This document shows positions 15,442-21,127 of a DNA stretch of 21,127 nt, piece by piece. The translations under genes and the position numbers were made by a program. The DNA is from Palsa-851 sp035534435 (GTDB lineage: Bacteria; Chloroflexota; Dormibacteria; Aeolococcales; Aeolococcaceae), in the NCBI GenBank assembly GCA_035534435.1, contig DATLRX010000049.1, forward strand, positions 1 through 21,127, written 5' to 3'. Positions within the stretch are counted from its first letter, which is position 1. Every line of letters starts with the position of its first letter. The notes under the pieces were generated by a model, which saw only the letters and a program-made list of their open reading frames with translations, was not told where the DNA came from and made no database searches.

Positions 15442-17175
15442 ATGTCGGATGACCCTCAGGCCGAGGGACCTCTCGCGAGCACTGGCGGGACGGTGCGGCG
15501 CGCGCCGCTCGTCACACCGCCGGATGCACCCGATGCTCGACCATTGCTCGGCGAGTCGCAGCTCTCGACCCTGCGCCGCTACGGCAACGAGTCCGAGGTG
15601 CGGCCCGGTGATCTGCTGTTCACCGATGGCGATCCGGGATATGACCTGATCGTCGTTCTCGAGGGCAGGGTCGAGATACGTGATCACTACGGCCGGCTCG
15701 AAGAGCAGTTGATCATCACGTACGGACCACGGGAGTTCCTCGGTGAGAAGGGGTTGCTCACCGGGCAGCGCGTGTTCCTGACGGCGGTCGCAACGGAGCG
15801 GGGGCGCATCCTCCGCGTCCCCGTCGAACAGGTGCGGACCATCATGGCGGAGGAGGCCGACCTCAGCGACTACCTGTTGCGCGCATTCCTGCTCCGGCAC
15901 GTCAGGTTGACGCAGATGGGACTGGGCCTGACGCTCGTGGGATCGCGCTTCGACCGCAAGACGCGACGGTTGCTCGATGTGCTCGCGCGCAACCGGCTGG
16001 CCTTCCGATGGCTCGAGCTTGAGGGAATGCCCGAGGCGGAGGACACGCTTCGCCGGCTGGAGGTCGCACCGACCGACCTGCCGCTGGTGATCGCCCCGGG
16101 TGGCTCGCTCCTCTCCAATCCAACCGATCACGAGCTCCTCGTCGCACTCGGCCTCACCGCGCGGCCGGTACACGACGGAGCAGGCGTGTGCGACCTGGTC
16201 GTCGTGGGCGGTGGTCCCGCCGGTCTCGCGGCCGGGGTGTACGGAGCGTCGGAGGGGATGCAGACCGTTCTTGTCGAGAACACGGCGATCGGCGGCCAGG
16301 CCGGCACGTCGTCGCGCATCGAGAACTACCTGGGCTTCCCGGCGGGCCTCTCGGGCGAGGAGCTGGCGGAACGCGCCGCGCTACAGGCGGAGAAGTTCGG
16401 CGTCCGGATCAGGCTCGGCGCGGGAGCGGTTGCGTTGGCGTCGACGGGCGATACGCACAGGGTCACGCTCGACGGCGGTGAGGTGATCGCCGCGCGCTCG
16501 GTGATCATCGCGACCGGTGCGCGCTACAACCGGCTCCCCCTCGACCGCCTGGCCGACTTCGAGAGTGTGGGCGTGTTCTACGCCGCGACCCAGATGGAGG
16601 CGCAGGCCTGCTCCGGCGGTCCTGCCGTGATCGTTGGCGGGGGCAACTCCGCGGGCCAGGCGGCACTCTTCCTGGCCCGGGCGTGTTCCGAGGTGCTGAT
16701 CGCCATCCGGGGCGACGCGCTGGCTCGCACGATGTCGAGGTACCTGCTCGATGAGATCGCACGCGATCCGTCCATCACCGTTGCGACACGCACCGAGGTC
16801 GTCGGGCTCATCGGGGACGGGCGCCTCGAGGGCGTCACGCTGCGCGACACCCGCTCGGGCGAGGTCGTCGACCACCCGACATGCGGTCTGTTCGTCTTCA
16901 TCGGAGCCAAGCCGTGCACCGAGTGGCTCGGCGGCCAGCTCGCGATGGACGAGGACGGCTTTCTCGTCACTGGCAGGGATGTCCCGTTGAGTGCGATCGA
17001 TCATCCCGGCTACGAACCGTTGCTGCTCGAGACGAGCAGGCCGGGCGTGTTCTGCGTCGGCGATGCGAGGAGCAGGTCGATCAAGCGTGTGGCGACATCC
17101 ATCGGCGAGGGTTCGATGGCCGTGCGCCTGGTGTTCGACAGGTTCGAGGCGTCGGGGGTGACCGCCGGCGGCTGA
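15442..17175 (+). CDS. cNMP-binding / thioredoxin-fold / TrxR-like flavoprotein
   Basis: A 577-aa three-part protein. Residues about 40-150 are a cyclic-nucleotide-binding (CRP-like) beta-barrel; about 160-240 look like a thioredoxin/glutaredoxin-like domain without a CxxC; 248-575 are a TrxR-like FAD/NAD(P)H module with GGGPAG (256-261), VGGGNSAGQAA (398-408) and a late FCVGDARSRSIKRVA. The TrxR active site CATC is replaced by YAATQMEA (380-387), so it cannot be a classical thioredoxin reductase. This architecture is common in actinobacteria, annotated as 'FAD-dependent oxidoreductase' or 'cNMP-binding TrxR'. GGGAG at 15431-15435 lies 6 nt before ATG 15442. It diverges from the PHP gene. The electron acceptor is unknown. 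Confidence 0.88.
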   Translation: MSDDPQAEGPLASTGGTVRRAPLVTPPDAPDARPLLGESQLSTLRRYGNESEVRPGDLLFTDGDPGYDLIVVLEGRVEIRDHYGRLEEQLIITYGPREFLGEKGLLTGQRVFLTAVATERGRILRVPVEQVRTIMAEEADLSDYLLRAFLLRHVRLTQMGLGLTLVGSRFDRKTRRLLDVLARNRLAFRWLELEGMPEAEDTLRRLEVAPTDLPLVIAPGGSLLSNPTDHELLVALGLTARPVHDGAGVCDLVVVGGGPAGLAAGVYGASEGMQTVLVENTAIGGQAGTSSRIENYLGFPAGLSGEELAERAALQAEKFGVRIRLGAGAVALASTGDTHRVTLDGGEVIAARSVIIATGARYNRLPLDRLADFESVGVFYAATQMEAQACSGGPAVIVGGGNSAGQAALFLARACSEVLIAIRGDALARTMSRYLLDEIARDPSITVATRTEVVGLIGDGRLEGVTLRDTRSGEVVDHPTCGLFVFIGAKPCTEWLGGQLAMDEDGFLVTGRDVPLSAIDHPGYEPLLLETSRPGVFCVGDARSRSIKRVATSIGEGSMAVRLVFDRFEASGVTAGG

Positions 17176-17244
17176 CGGGCGTCTGCGCTCTTCTGACCGG
17201 TGCGCCGGTGCTTCGGGCGCGCCTCGATTGTGGGAAGGGGGGAC

Positions 17245-17285
17245 GGCGACGCCCAGCGCGGGGGTTACGTCACGTGGGCGTCGCC
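17245..17285. repeat. perfect 10-bp inverted repeat upstream of the DUF222 promoter
   Basis: GGCGACGCCC (17245-17254) and GGGCGTCGCC (17276-17285) flank a 21-nt centre that itself contains ACGTCACGT. It lies 70 bp after the flavoprotein stop and about 140 bp before the DUF222 -10 box. It may be the flavoprotein terminator or an operator. The rest of 17176-17425 shows only a weak 5-bp hairpin at 17196-17209. Confidence 0.55.
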
Positions 17286-17425
17286 ATCAGGAAGGGATTG
17301 GGGTTTCTTAGGGAAGGAGTCGATCGTCGCGGGTGGGGACCGGATTCGATCGCACCATCACAGGACGATCGCGTTACGAAACGCCGGATTTGATCTGCGA
17401 ACCGGAGAAGACGGAACGTTTGTTC

Positions 17426-17431
17426 TATACT
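17426..17431 (+). promoter_or_regulatory. stranded native -10 box (TATACT) of the DUF222 gene
   Basis: TATACT is followed by ACTGTG (6 nt) and an ATG (17438-17440), the leaderless geometry used elsewhere in the window. Joining 17440 directly to 20249 recreates this promoter with the DUF222 coding frame. The element inserted here has moved the gene 2.8 kb away. Confidence 0.6.
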
Positions 17432-17432
17432 A

Positions 17433-17440
17433 CTGTGATG
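17433..17440. repeat. left target-site duplication CTGTGATG
   Basis: The same 8 bp flank the element on the right at 20241-20248. Eight-base duplications are typical of the IS1595 family. The repeat contains the ATG of the DUF222 gene. Confidence 0.85.
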
Positions 17441-17463
17441 GGCAACTATCCCCTCAATGTAGA
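17441..17463 (+). repeat. left terminal inverted repeat
   Basis: Matches the reverse complement of 20218-20240 at 20 of 23 positions (mismatches at 3, 17 and 20). A GATATACT string follows on both ends a little further in. Confidence 0.85.
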
Positions 17464-17472
17464 GGATTGTGA

Positions 17473-17478
17473 TATACT
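17473..17478 (+). promoter_or_regulatory. putative leaderless -10 box (TATACT) for the transposase operon
   Basis: TATACT, 6 nt (GCTCGC), then ATG 17485. No SD precedes that ATG. It lies 47 bp from the host TATACT box, so two promoters in tandem may drive the transposase genes. Confidence 0.55.
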
Positions 17479-17484
17479 GCTCGC

Positions 17485-17727
17485 ATGGCGAAGCTAGAAG
17501 ACGAGATCAAGGCGATCATCGCGTCGGCTCACGACAAGGGCGCTGAGGCAGCGGCAGCCGAGGCTCCGACGCCCAAAGTCGATCTAGACGATCCCACGTG
17601 GCCCTACGTGCTCCCAGCCGTTGTGTCTTACGGCCACATCTTGGCGTTCCTCGTTCCCGTAATCAATGGGATCGAGGAGGCGTTGGCGCGGCTGGCGCGG
17701 GAACTCGACGCGCGTAGGGATGCCTGA
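17485..17727 (+). CDS. 80-aa protein, first gene of the IS1595 element
   Basis: Begins MAKLEDEIKAIIASAHDKGA, with an amphipathic helix, an Ala/Glu-rich stretch, then PTWPYVLPAVVSYGHILAFLVPVI, which is moderately hydrophobic, and a C-terminal amphipathic helix (EEALARLARELDARR). No family is recognised. The -10 box 6 nt upstream of ATG and the tight packing with the next two ORFs support it as real. Its 3' end overlaps the next ORF by 8 bp. It could be a transposition accessory or regulator; that is inference from position only. Confidence 0.6.
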   Translation: MAKLEDEIKAIIASAHDKGAEAAAAEAPTPKVDLDDPTWPYVLPAVVSYGHILAFLVPVINGIEEALARLARELDARRDA

Positions 17728-17785
17728 AGCCGTGGGAATCTCGAATACCACCGCCGTAGGCGTGATCGTCATGGTGACCAACTAG
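17720..17785 (+). CDS. 21-aa micro-ORF linking the 80-aa gene and the transposase
   Basis: ATG 17720 lies inside the end of the 80-aa ORF and the frame runs to TAG at 17783-17785, which directly abuts the transposase ATG (TAGATG). The product, MPEAVGISNTTAVGVIVMVTN, is short and hydrophobic at its end. The most likely role is translational coupling, setting the transposase level; it may not matter as a peptide. Confidence 0.4.
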   Translation: MPEAVGISNTTAVGVIVMVTN

Positions 17786-18769
17786 ATGTCCTCCAATCGC
17801 AAAAACCCAACTCGCGGAACCGCTTCCGAATCCCGCTACTCGCTCATGGAGTTCATGGCCGAGTTCCCGGACGACGACGTTTGCCTTGCGTATCTGTGGA
17901 AGACCCGCTACTCGGCTGACGGCGAGCATGCCGTCTGCCCTCGTTGCGAGGTGGAGCGCCGCTTCGTCAAGTACGCCACCGCGCAGCGTCGTCAGGCGTG
18001 GACATGCACGTCCTGTGGCCATCACCTTCACCCGACTGCCGGGACGATCTTCCACAAGTCGTCCACGTCCCTCCACCTCTGGTTCTACGCGCTGTACCTC
18101 ATCACAAGCACCCGATGCGGTATCTCCGCGAAGCAGCTCGAACGCGAGCTAGGCGTCACCTATAAAACCGCGTGGCGGATGTTCAATGTGATCCGCAACT
18201 CCCTCATGTCGCAAGAGAACGCGACCGTCGTTCTGTCTGGCGACGTCGAGATGGATGAGACATACCTGACGCGCAAGCGTCGGCTCTCCGATCCTCCCGG
18301 CAAGCCCGGTCGTAGTCTCAACGAGCGCGTCGTCATCGGTGCCGTCGAGCGCGGCGGGAAGGTCGTTGCCAAACATGTCCCCGCTGCCACCCTTGTCGAA
18401 GCGTCGCGGCTCGCCCGCGTTCACCTTCTGCCGTCCTCGACCATCTTCACGGACGAGTTCCGTATCTACGACAACCTCGAAGGTATCGAGGTGGCGTCCC
18501 ACTACCGGATCAAGCATTCGGCTGGCGTCTACGTCGAGGGCGACGTCCACACCCAGACCATCGAGGGGTTCTGGTCGACGCTCAAGGGTGGTCTACGGGG
18601 CGTCTACCACTCCGTGTCGTCCAAGTGGCTCCAGTCCTACCTTGACGAGTATGCGTGGCGCTACAACCACCGTGAGCACACCGGGGGCAAGCACGGCGTT
18701 CGCCGCATGCCCACCGGCGAGGCGAAGTTCCGCCTACTAGTCGATCAGGCCTGCAAGCCGGTCGCTTAG
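17786..18769 (+). CDS. IS1595-family transposase (ISXO2-like DDE)
   Basis: A 327-aa transposase. An N-terminal zinc ribbon has C51-PR-C54 and C74-TS-C77; a helix-turn-helix region follows (ISAKQLERELGVTYKTAWRM, 113-132). The ISXO2-like DDE core has D157 in EMDETY, D223 in FTDEFRIY and E260 in TIEGFWSTLKGGLRGVYH, followed by the typical YLDEYAWRYNHR. The length is normal and the frame intact, so it should be able to move the element. Its stop overlaps the stop of the convergent DUF2283-like gene by 4 bp. There is no good SD, in line with coupling from the micro-ORF. Confidence 0.95.
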   Translation: MSSNRKNPTRGTASESRYSLMEFMAEFPDDDVCLAYLWKTRYSADGEHAVCPRCEVERRFVKYATAQRRQAWTCTSCGHHLHPTAGTIFHKSSTSLHLWFYALYLITSTRCGISAKQLERELGVTYKTAWRMFNVIRNSLMSQENATVVLSGDVEMDETYLTRKRRLSDPPGKPGRSLNERVVIGAVERGGKVVAKHVPAATLVEASRLARVHLLPSSTIFTDEFRIYDNLEGIEVASHYRIKHSAGVYVEGDVHTQTIEGFWSTLKGGLRGVYHSVSSKWLQSYLDEYAWRYNHREHTGGKHGVRRMPTGEAKFRLLVDQACKPVA

Positions 18770-18999
18770 GCGAACACCTTGATCTTGTGGTTCGCCAACT
18801 CGGCCGCCACTTGTTCGGACAATGGCAAATCGTCCACGATGACGCCGTGACTGACGAACAGGAGTTCTATGCCGATGGGAGTGCCATCAGCGTCATAGTC
18901 GATCCTTCGGTGATCGTCTAGTTCCTTGCCGCGGCAGTACACACCGTCGCGAAGCGTCACGTAGATTGCGTCGGCCCCCCGGTCGAACTTGACCCTCAC
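18766..18999 (-). CDS. DUF2283-like small protein (passenger)
   Basis: A 77-aa protein beginning MRVKFDRGADAIYVTLRDG, the usual opening of DUF2283 (PF10049), followed by IDYDADGTPIGIELLFVS, the family's second conserved strand pair. The GTG start at 18999 overlaps the upstream DUF4258-like stop as GTGA, so the two are coupled. DUF2283 and DUF4258 genes are often neighbours and have been suggested to be a toxin-antitoxin-like pair, with DUF2283 as the partner of the DUF4258 protein; not shown for this copy. Confidence 0.8.
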   Translation of the reverse strand: MRVKFDRGADAIYVTLRDGVYCRGKELDDHRRIDYDADGTPIGIELLFVSHGVIVDDLPLSEQVAAELANHKIKVFA

Positions 19000-19181
19000 T
19001 TGTCAAAGTCTGCCACAGTGATCACGAAACGGTGTGACGGACGCCAAACGACCTTGATTCGCAAGCCTTCAACCTCCCCAACGTGAATCCTGGCCGATGG
19101 GTCATCCCTGTCCGGCCAGTCCATGACCGTATTCGCAAGGGAGCCCCGAACTTGGCCGAAGGTGATCCCTCGGAGATTCAT
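18996..19181 (-). CDS. DUF4258-like small protein (passenger; N-terminus uncertain)
   Basis: A 61-aa frame from ATG 19181, MNLRGITFGQVRGSL...GLRIKVVWRPSHRFVITVADF, resembling DUF4258 proteins: the R-G-I-T entry, an acidic middle and a terminal VITV strand. The family normally begins about ten residues earlier with a [K]LEYSSHALDQM-like segment, and that sequence is present in frame just upstream (19211-19182), but only a CTG (19211) could start it. A GTG (19222) that abuts the stop of the 47-aa gene is one frame off. The real start is thus either CTG 19211, ATG 19181, or lost by a 1-nt shift. Confidence 0.6.
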   Translation of the reverse strand: MNLRGITFGQVRGSLANTVMDWPDRDDPSARIHVGEVEGLRIKVVWRPSHRFVITVADFDK

Positions 19182-19222
19182 CTGATCGAGCGCATGGCTG
19201 GAATACTCCAGCTTTGCCTCAC

Positions 19223-19366
19223 CTACCGGATCGGCTTCTTCTGCTTCTTCGTCGGGGCCGGCGATTGGATCACCTTCTCAAGATTGCGCCGAAACTCCCC
19301 CTTCTCTGGAATGGGGATCTTTGCCCCTTTCGGGGTGTACTGCTCTTCTGGTTGAGTCTTGGCCAT
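19223..19366 (-). CDS. 47-aa basic protein, first gene of the minus-strand passenger trio
   Basis: ATG 19366 opens a frame of 47 codons: MAKTQPEEQYTPKGAKIPIP followed by EKGEFRRNLEKVI and a Lys/Arg-rich tail. The PKGAKIPIP...EF..NL.KV layout looks like small orthologous proteins seen beside such pairs, but no family name can be given. A TATCCT -10 box lies 6 nt upstream and no SD is seen. Its stop is followed at once by a GTG codon. It is the first gene of the trio and could be the DNA-binding or antitoxin-like member. Confidence 0.5.
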   Translation of the reverse strand: MAKTQPEEQYTPKGAKIPIPEKGEFRRNLEKVIQSPAPTKKQKKPIR

Positions 19367-19372
19367 GGGTTC

Positions 19373-19378
19373 AGGATA
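19373..19378 (-). promoter_or_regulatory. putative leaderless -10 box (TATCCT) for the passenger trio
   Basis: TATCCT, 6 nt (GAACCC), ATG 19366 on the minus strand. Only 16 bp separate this start from the divergent HNH-like GTG at 19383, so a protein bound here would affect both directions. Confidence 0.5.
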
Positions 19379-19382
19379 GGCC

Positions 19383-20183
19383 GTGACGGGGTATTGCGTC
19401 TTCTGTGGACAGATGGAAGACCTCCATCGGCAGCACGTCTGGCCGCGGTGGCTCCGAGACGCGGTGCCTTGGGGCCGCGAACTCGACACCCACGTCAGGC
19501 ACGATTCGGAACGCACAATCGTTCATCAAGCACCTCCATTCACGCGCACCGTGAGAGCGGTATGTCAAGTGGAATGCAATGGCGGGTGGATGTCCCAGCT
19601 TGAGAACGCAGCGAAGGCGCCCCTTCTCGCGATGATCCTCGGGGAGGACCGGATACTCGATGAGCCGATGCAACGGTTGATAGCGTTCTGGGCCTTGCAA
19701 ACGACGCTTGTCTTCCAGTGCGCCGATCGGATGAAGTGGGTACCAGCCAGCCACTACGACGAGCTATACGCGGGACGCGCAATCCCTAAGACCACATTGC
19801 CGTGGCGACCGCTGGCCAAGGCAAACGTCATGCTGGGTGCCTATCGCGGATCACAGCGACGTGCTGGCTTTCATCCACAGCCACTAGAGATCACCCCGTC
19901 GACGCCTGACTCCCGACTTCCGAAGGGGTCGAAAGCGTACGGCGTGACCATGAATCTCGGTCACCTTGTAATTCAACTCCTGGCCCACGACGTCAAGAAA
20001 TTGGACTTCACGCTCACACCCTCGATCGAGGGCGCCGTCGTTCCCATCTGGCCCTCCGCCGTCGACCCCGTTCAATGGCCGCCCAGCCACTGGCTGGACG
20101 ACGCCGGACTCGCCAGCATGGACACCGTTTTCCAGCACCTCGGAACGACGGATCTCCCGCCGCACCCCGAGGGAAGCGTCTAG
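19383..20183 (+). CDS. HNH-like zinc-finger protein (passenger)
   Basis: A 266-aa protein starting at GTG 19383. The N-terminus holds C5-VF-C8, H15-RQ-H18-VWPRWL and, after a spacer, C61-QVE-C65-N66-GGWM, the layout of an HNH/treble-clef-like family in which the sequence reads C..C...[S/R]..HV.P.WL...C...CN.GWMS.LE. Whether the site is catalytic is not certain; the second knuckle has three residues between its cysteines instead of two. The remaining 190 residues are alpha/beta without a known motif. It is divergent from the passenger trio with a 16-bp gap and lies just inside the right end. A role in DNA cutting or defence is inferred. Confidence 0.65.
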   Translation: MTGYCVFCGQMEDLHRQHVWPRWLRDAVPWGRELDTHVRHDSERTIVHQAPPFTRTVRAVCQVECNGGWMSQLENAAKAPLLAMILGEDRILDEPMQRLIAFWALQTTLVFQCADRMKWVPASHYDELYAGRAIPKTTLPWRPLAKANVMLGAYRGSQRRAGFHPQPLEITPSTPDSRLPKGSKAYGVTMNLGHLVIQLLAHDVKKLDFTLTPSIEGAVVPIWPSAVDPVQWPPSHWLDDAGLASMDTVFQHLGTTDLPPHPEGSV

Positions 20184-20198
20184 CCTTCCAAGGTCTTC

Positions 20199-20204
20199 TA
20201 TTCT
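20199..20204 (+). promoter_or_regulatory. possible outward -10 box (TATTCT) near the right end
   Basis: TATTCT lies 42 bp before the DUF222 ATG and points out of the element. A GAGGGG in the right terminal repeat (20226-20231) could serve as SD for the in-frame GTG at 20243 (11 nt spacing). No -35 is clear. Weak call. Confidence 0.3.
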
Positions 20205-20217
20205 ACACATGAGTATA

Positions 20218-20240
20218 TCTCCAATGAGGGGATAGTTACC
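20218..20240 (-). repeat. right terminal inverted repeat
   Basis: The reverse complement begins GGTAACTATCCCCTCA and matches the left end at 20 of 23 positions. Confidence 0.85.
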
Positions 20241-20248
20241 CTGTGATG
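20241..20248. repeat. right target-site duplication CTGTGATG
   Basis: Identical to 17433-17440. Its last three bases are the start codon of the DUF222 gene. Confidence 0.85.
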
Positions 20249-21127
20249 TGTAACGGCGACGGCGAAACCGATGCCCTGACGACGTTGCTCGCGGCCGTCG
20301 ACGCCTTCGCCGGCTCCACCGCGACCACCCGGCAGAGCGGCAGCGAGCTTGCGGAGCGCCTCGTCCGCTTCCGCCACGGCATCGATCTCCTCGAGGTTGC
20401 CTTTGCGGTCGACGCCGCCGCCTTCGCGGCGACCGATGCCTACGACGTCTTCGGATCCGTCTCCCCGATCGACTGGGTGCGCCACAACTGCCATCTCTCG
20501 GGCAATGCGGCGGCGCGGGCGGTCAACCTCGGGGAGCGGATGCCGGAGCTGCCCCGGAGCGTCAACGCGCTGCACGAGGGCGAGATCGGCGTTGCCCATC
20601 TCCAGATGATCGCCGGCAACGCCCGTGCGCTCCGGGGCCACGTCGGTCTCGAGGCGGTGGACTTTGACGAGGGGCCGCTCCTGAAGCTCGCACTCGAACA
20701 CTCGGTCGGCGCCTTCAGCTTCGACTGCACCCACGCCCGCCATGCCGCCGACGCGGCCGCGGTCCTCGACGAGCACGTCGACGCGGTGGCGCGCCGCCGG
20801 TTCGACCTGATCCGTTGTGAGGGCGGCATGGTCGCCTTCATCGGGTACGTCGACCCGGTCGCGGGGGCGGAGCTGGAGACGGTGCTGCTCCCCCTGGCCA
20901 GGCCGGATGGGCCCGATGATCCGCGGCTCCTGCCCCGGCGCCTGGCCGATGCCCTCATCGAGGTCGTGCACCACGCCCTCGACACCGGAGTGATCCCACC
21001 CACCGTCTCCCAGCGCCCCCACGTCGTGCTCACCGCCTCAGTGGAGACGGTGATGGGCCTGGAGGGTGCGCCGGGCGGTGACCTGGAGTTCGGCGGCGTT
21101 GTGCCTGCCGCCACCGTGCAGCGCCTG
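20246..21127 (+). CDS. DUF222 (13E12 repeat family) protein, N-terminal part; runs off the window
   Basis: An open frame of 294 codons from ATG 20246 to the last base, with no stop. The segment SPIDWVRHNCHLSGNAAARA followed by NLGERMPELPRSVNALHEGE and IGVAHLQMIA (72-123) is the hallmark of DUF222, the N-terminal helical domain of 13E12-family proteins, which usually carry an HNH nuclease domain at the C-terminus (beyond the window). The first residues are MCNGDGETDALTTLLAAVDA. The coding sequence is not broken by the insertion, only separated from its native promoter at 17426. Confidence 0.8.
   Translation, partial: MCNGDGETDALTTLLAAVDAFAGSTATTRQSGSELAERLVRFRHGIDLLEVAFAVDAAAFAATDAYDVFGSVSPIDWVRHNCHLSGNAAARAVNLGERMPELPRSVNALHEGEIGVAHLQMIAGNARALRGHVGLEAVDFDEGPLLKLALEHSVGAFSFDCTHARHAADAAAVLDEHVDAVARRRFDLIRCEGGMVAFIGYVDPVAGAELETVLLPLARPDGPDDPRLLPRRLADALIEVVHHALDTGVIPPTVSQRPHVVLTASVETVMGLEGAPGGDLEFGGVVPAATVQRL

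Larger units (their letters stand above)
17441..20240 (+). mobile_element. IS1595-family element with passenger genes, 2,800 bp, complete
   Basis: The ends are defined by terminal inverted repeats beginning GGCAACTATCCCCTCA (left) and GGTAACTATCCCCTCA (right, reverse complement) and by the 8-bp duplication CTGTGATG outside each. Contents in order: an 80-aa ORF, a 21-aa ORF and an ISXO2-type transposase (plus); DUF2283-like, DUF4258-like and 47-aa genes (minus); and an HNH-like gene (plus). The IS1595 family is known for such passengers. Near-perfect ends, an exact duplication and an intact transposase suggest a recent, possibly active insertion. Confidence 0.9.

Noticed and set aside
17200..17472. 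90-aa plus-strand ORF spanning the flavoprotein/IS junction
   Set aside because: It crosses the target duplication and left terminal repeat, has no SD or -10, and its composition is low-complexity; explained as chance frame.
19884..20210. 108-aa minus-strand ORF with a TATACT box 1 nt upstream near the right end
   Set aside because: Entirely antisense to the HNH-like gene for most of its length; the TATACT spacing is too short for the -10 layout used elsewhere.
20198..21022. 274-aa minus-strand ORF opposite the DUF222 gene
   Set aside because: The plus frame has a clear DUF222 motif and runs to the window edge; the minus frame has no recognisable domain.

Overview
The window is high-GC DNA, dense in short operons. 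It mixes strong AAGGAGG ribosome-binding sites with a second class of start in which a TANNNT -10 box lies 6-7 nt before the start codon, so the mRNA is probably leaderless. Together with a DUF222/13E12 gene, a WS/DGAT acyltransferase, an Aur1-like PAP2 protein and a cNMP-binding-domain reductase, this suggests an actinomycetote or a relative in the Chloroflexota. The sequence alone does not settle the phylum. No rRNA, tRNA or CRISPR array was seen.

Layout. Positions 1-2156 hold the 3' end of a helix-turn-helix gene, an orphan Imm-5-like gene (minus), a six-helix membrane protein with a clear terminator, and a small CxxC/CxxC protein. Positions 2299-5115 hold a WS/DGAT acyltransferase, a small unknown gene (minus) and an eRF1/Vms1-like protein. 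Positions 5278-7192 form an envelope unit: a 2TM protein, a PspC protein and a LiaF-like protein, the last two coupled by a GTGA overlap. Positions 7229-11045 (minus) form a lipid-envelope locus: two flippase-like (LPG-synthase TM) proteins, an Aur1-like PAP2 enzyme and a GDPD phosphodiesterase. A GT4 glycosyltransferase diverges from it. Positions 12441-17175 hold a universal stress protein, a threonine synthase with a cysteine-less N-terminal ribbon, a HhH-PHP protein (PolX-like without the polymerase domain) and a cNMP-Trx-TrxR-like flavoprotein without the CxxC.

The most striking region is 17441-20240. It is a complete 2,800-bp IS1595-family element with imperfect terminal inverted repeats (20/23 identical) and an exact 8-bp target duplication, CTGTGATG. 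It carries a transposase preceded by two tightly packed small ORFs, a minus-strand trio (47-aa protein, DUF4258-like, DUF2283-like) and a divergent HNH-like gene. The element sits exactly at the promoter/start-codon junction of a DUF222 gene. The native TATACT -10 box is stranded on the left. The start codon is duplicated in the target repeat, and the reading frame continues intact on the right to the end of the window.
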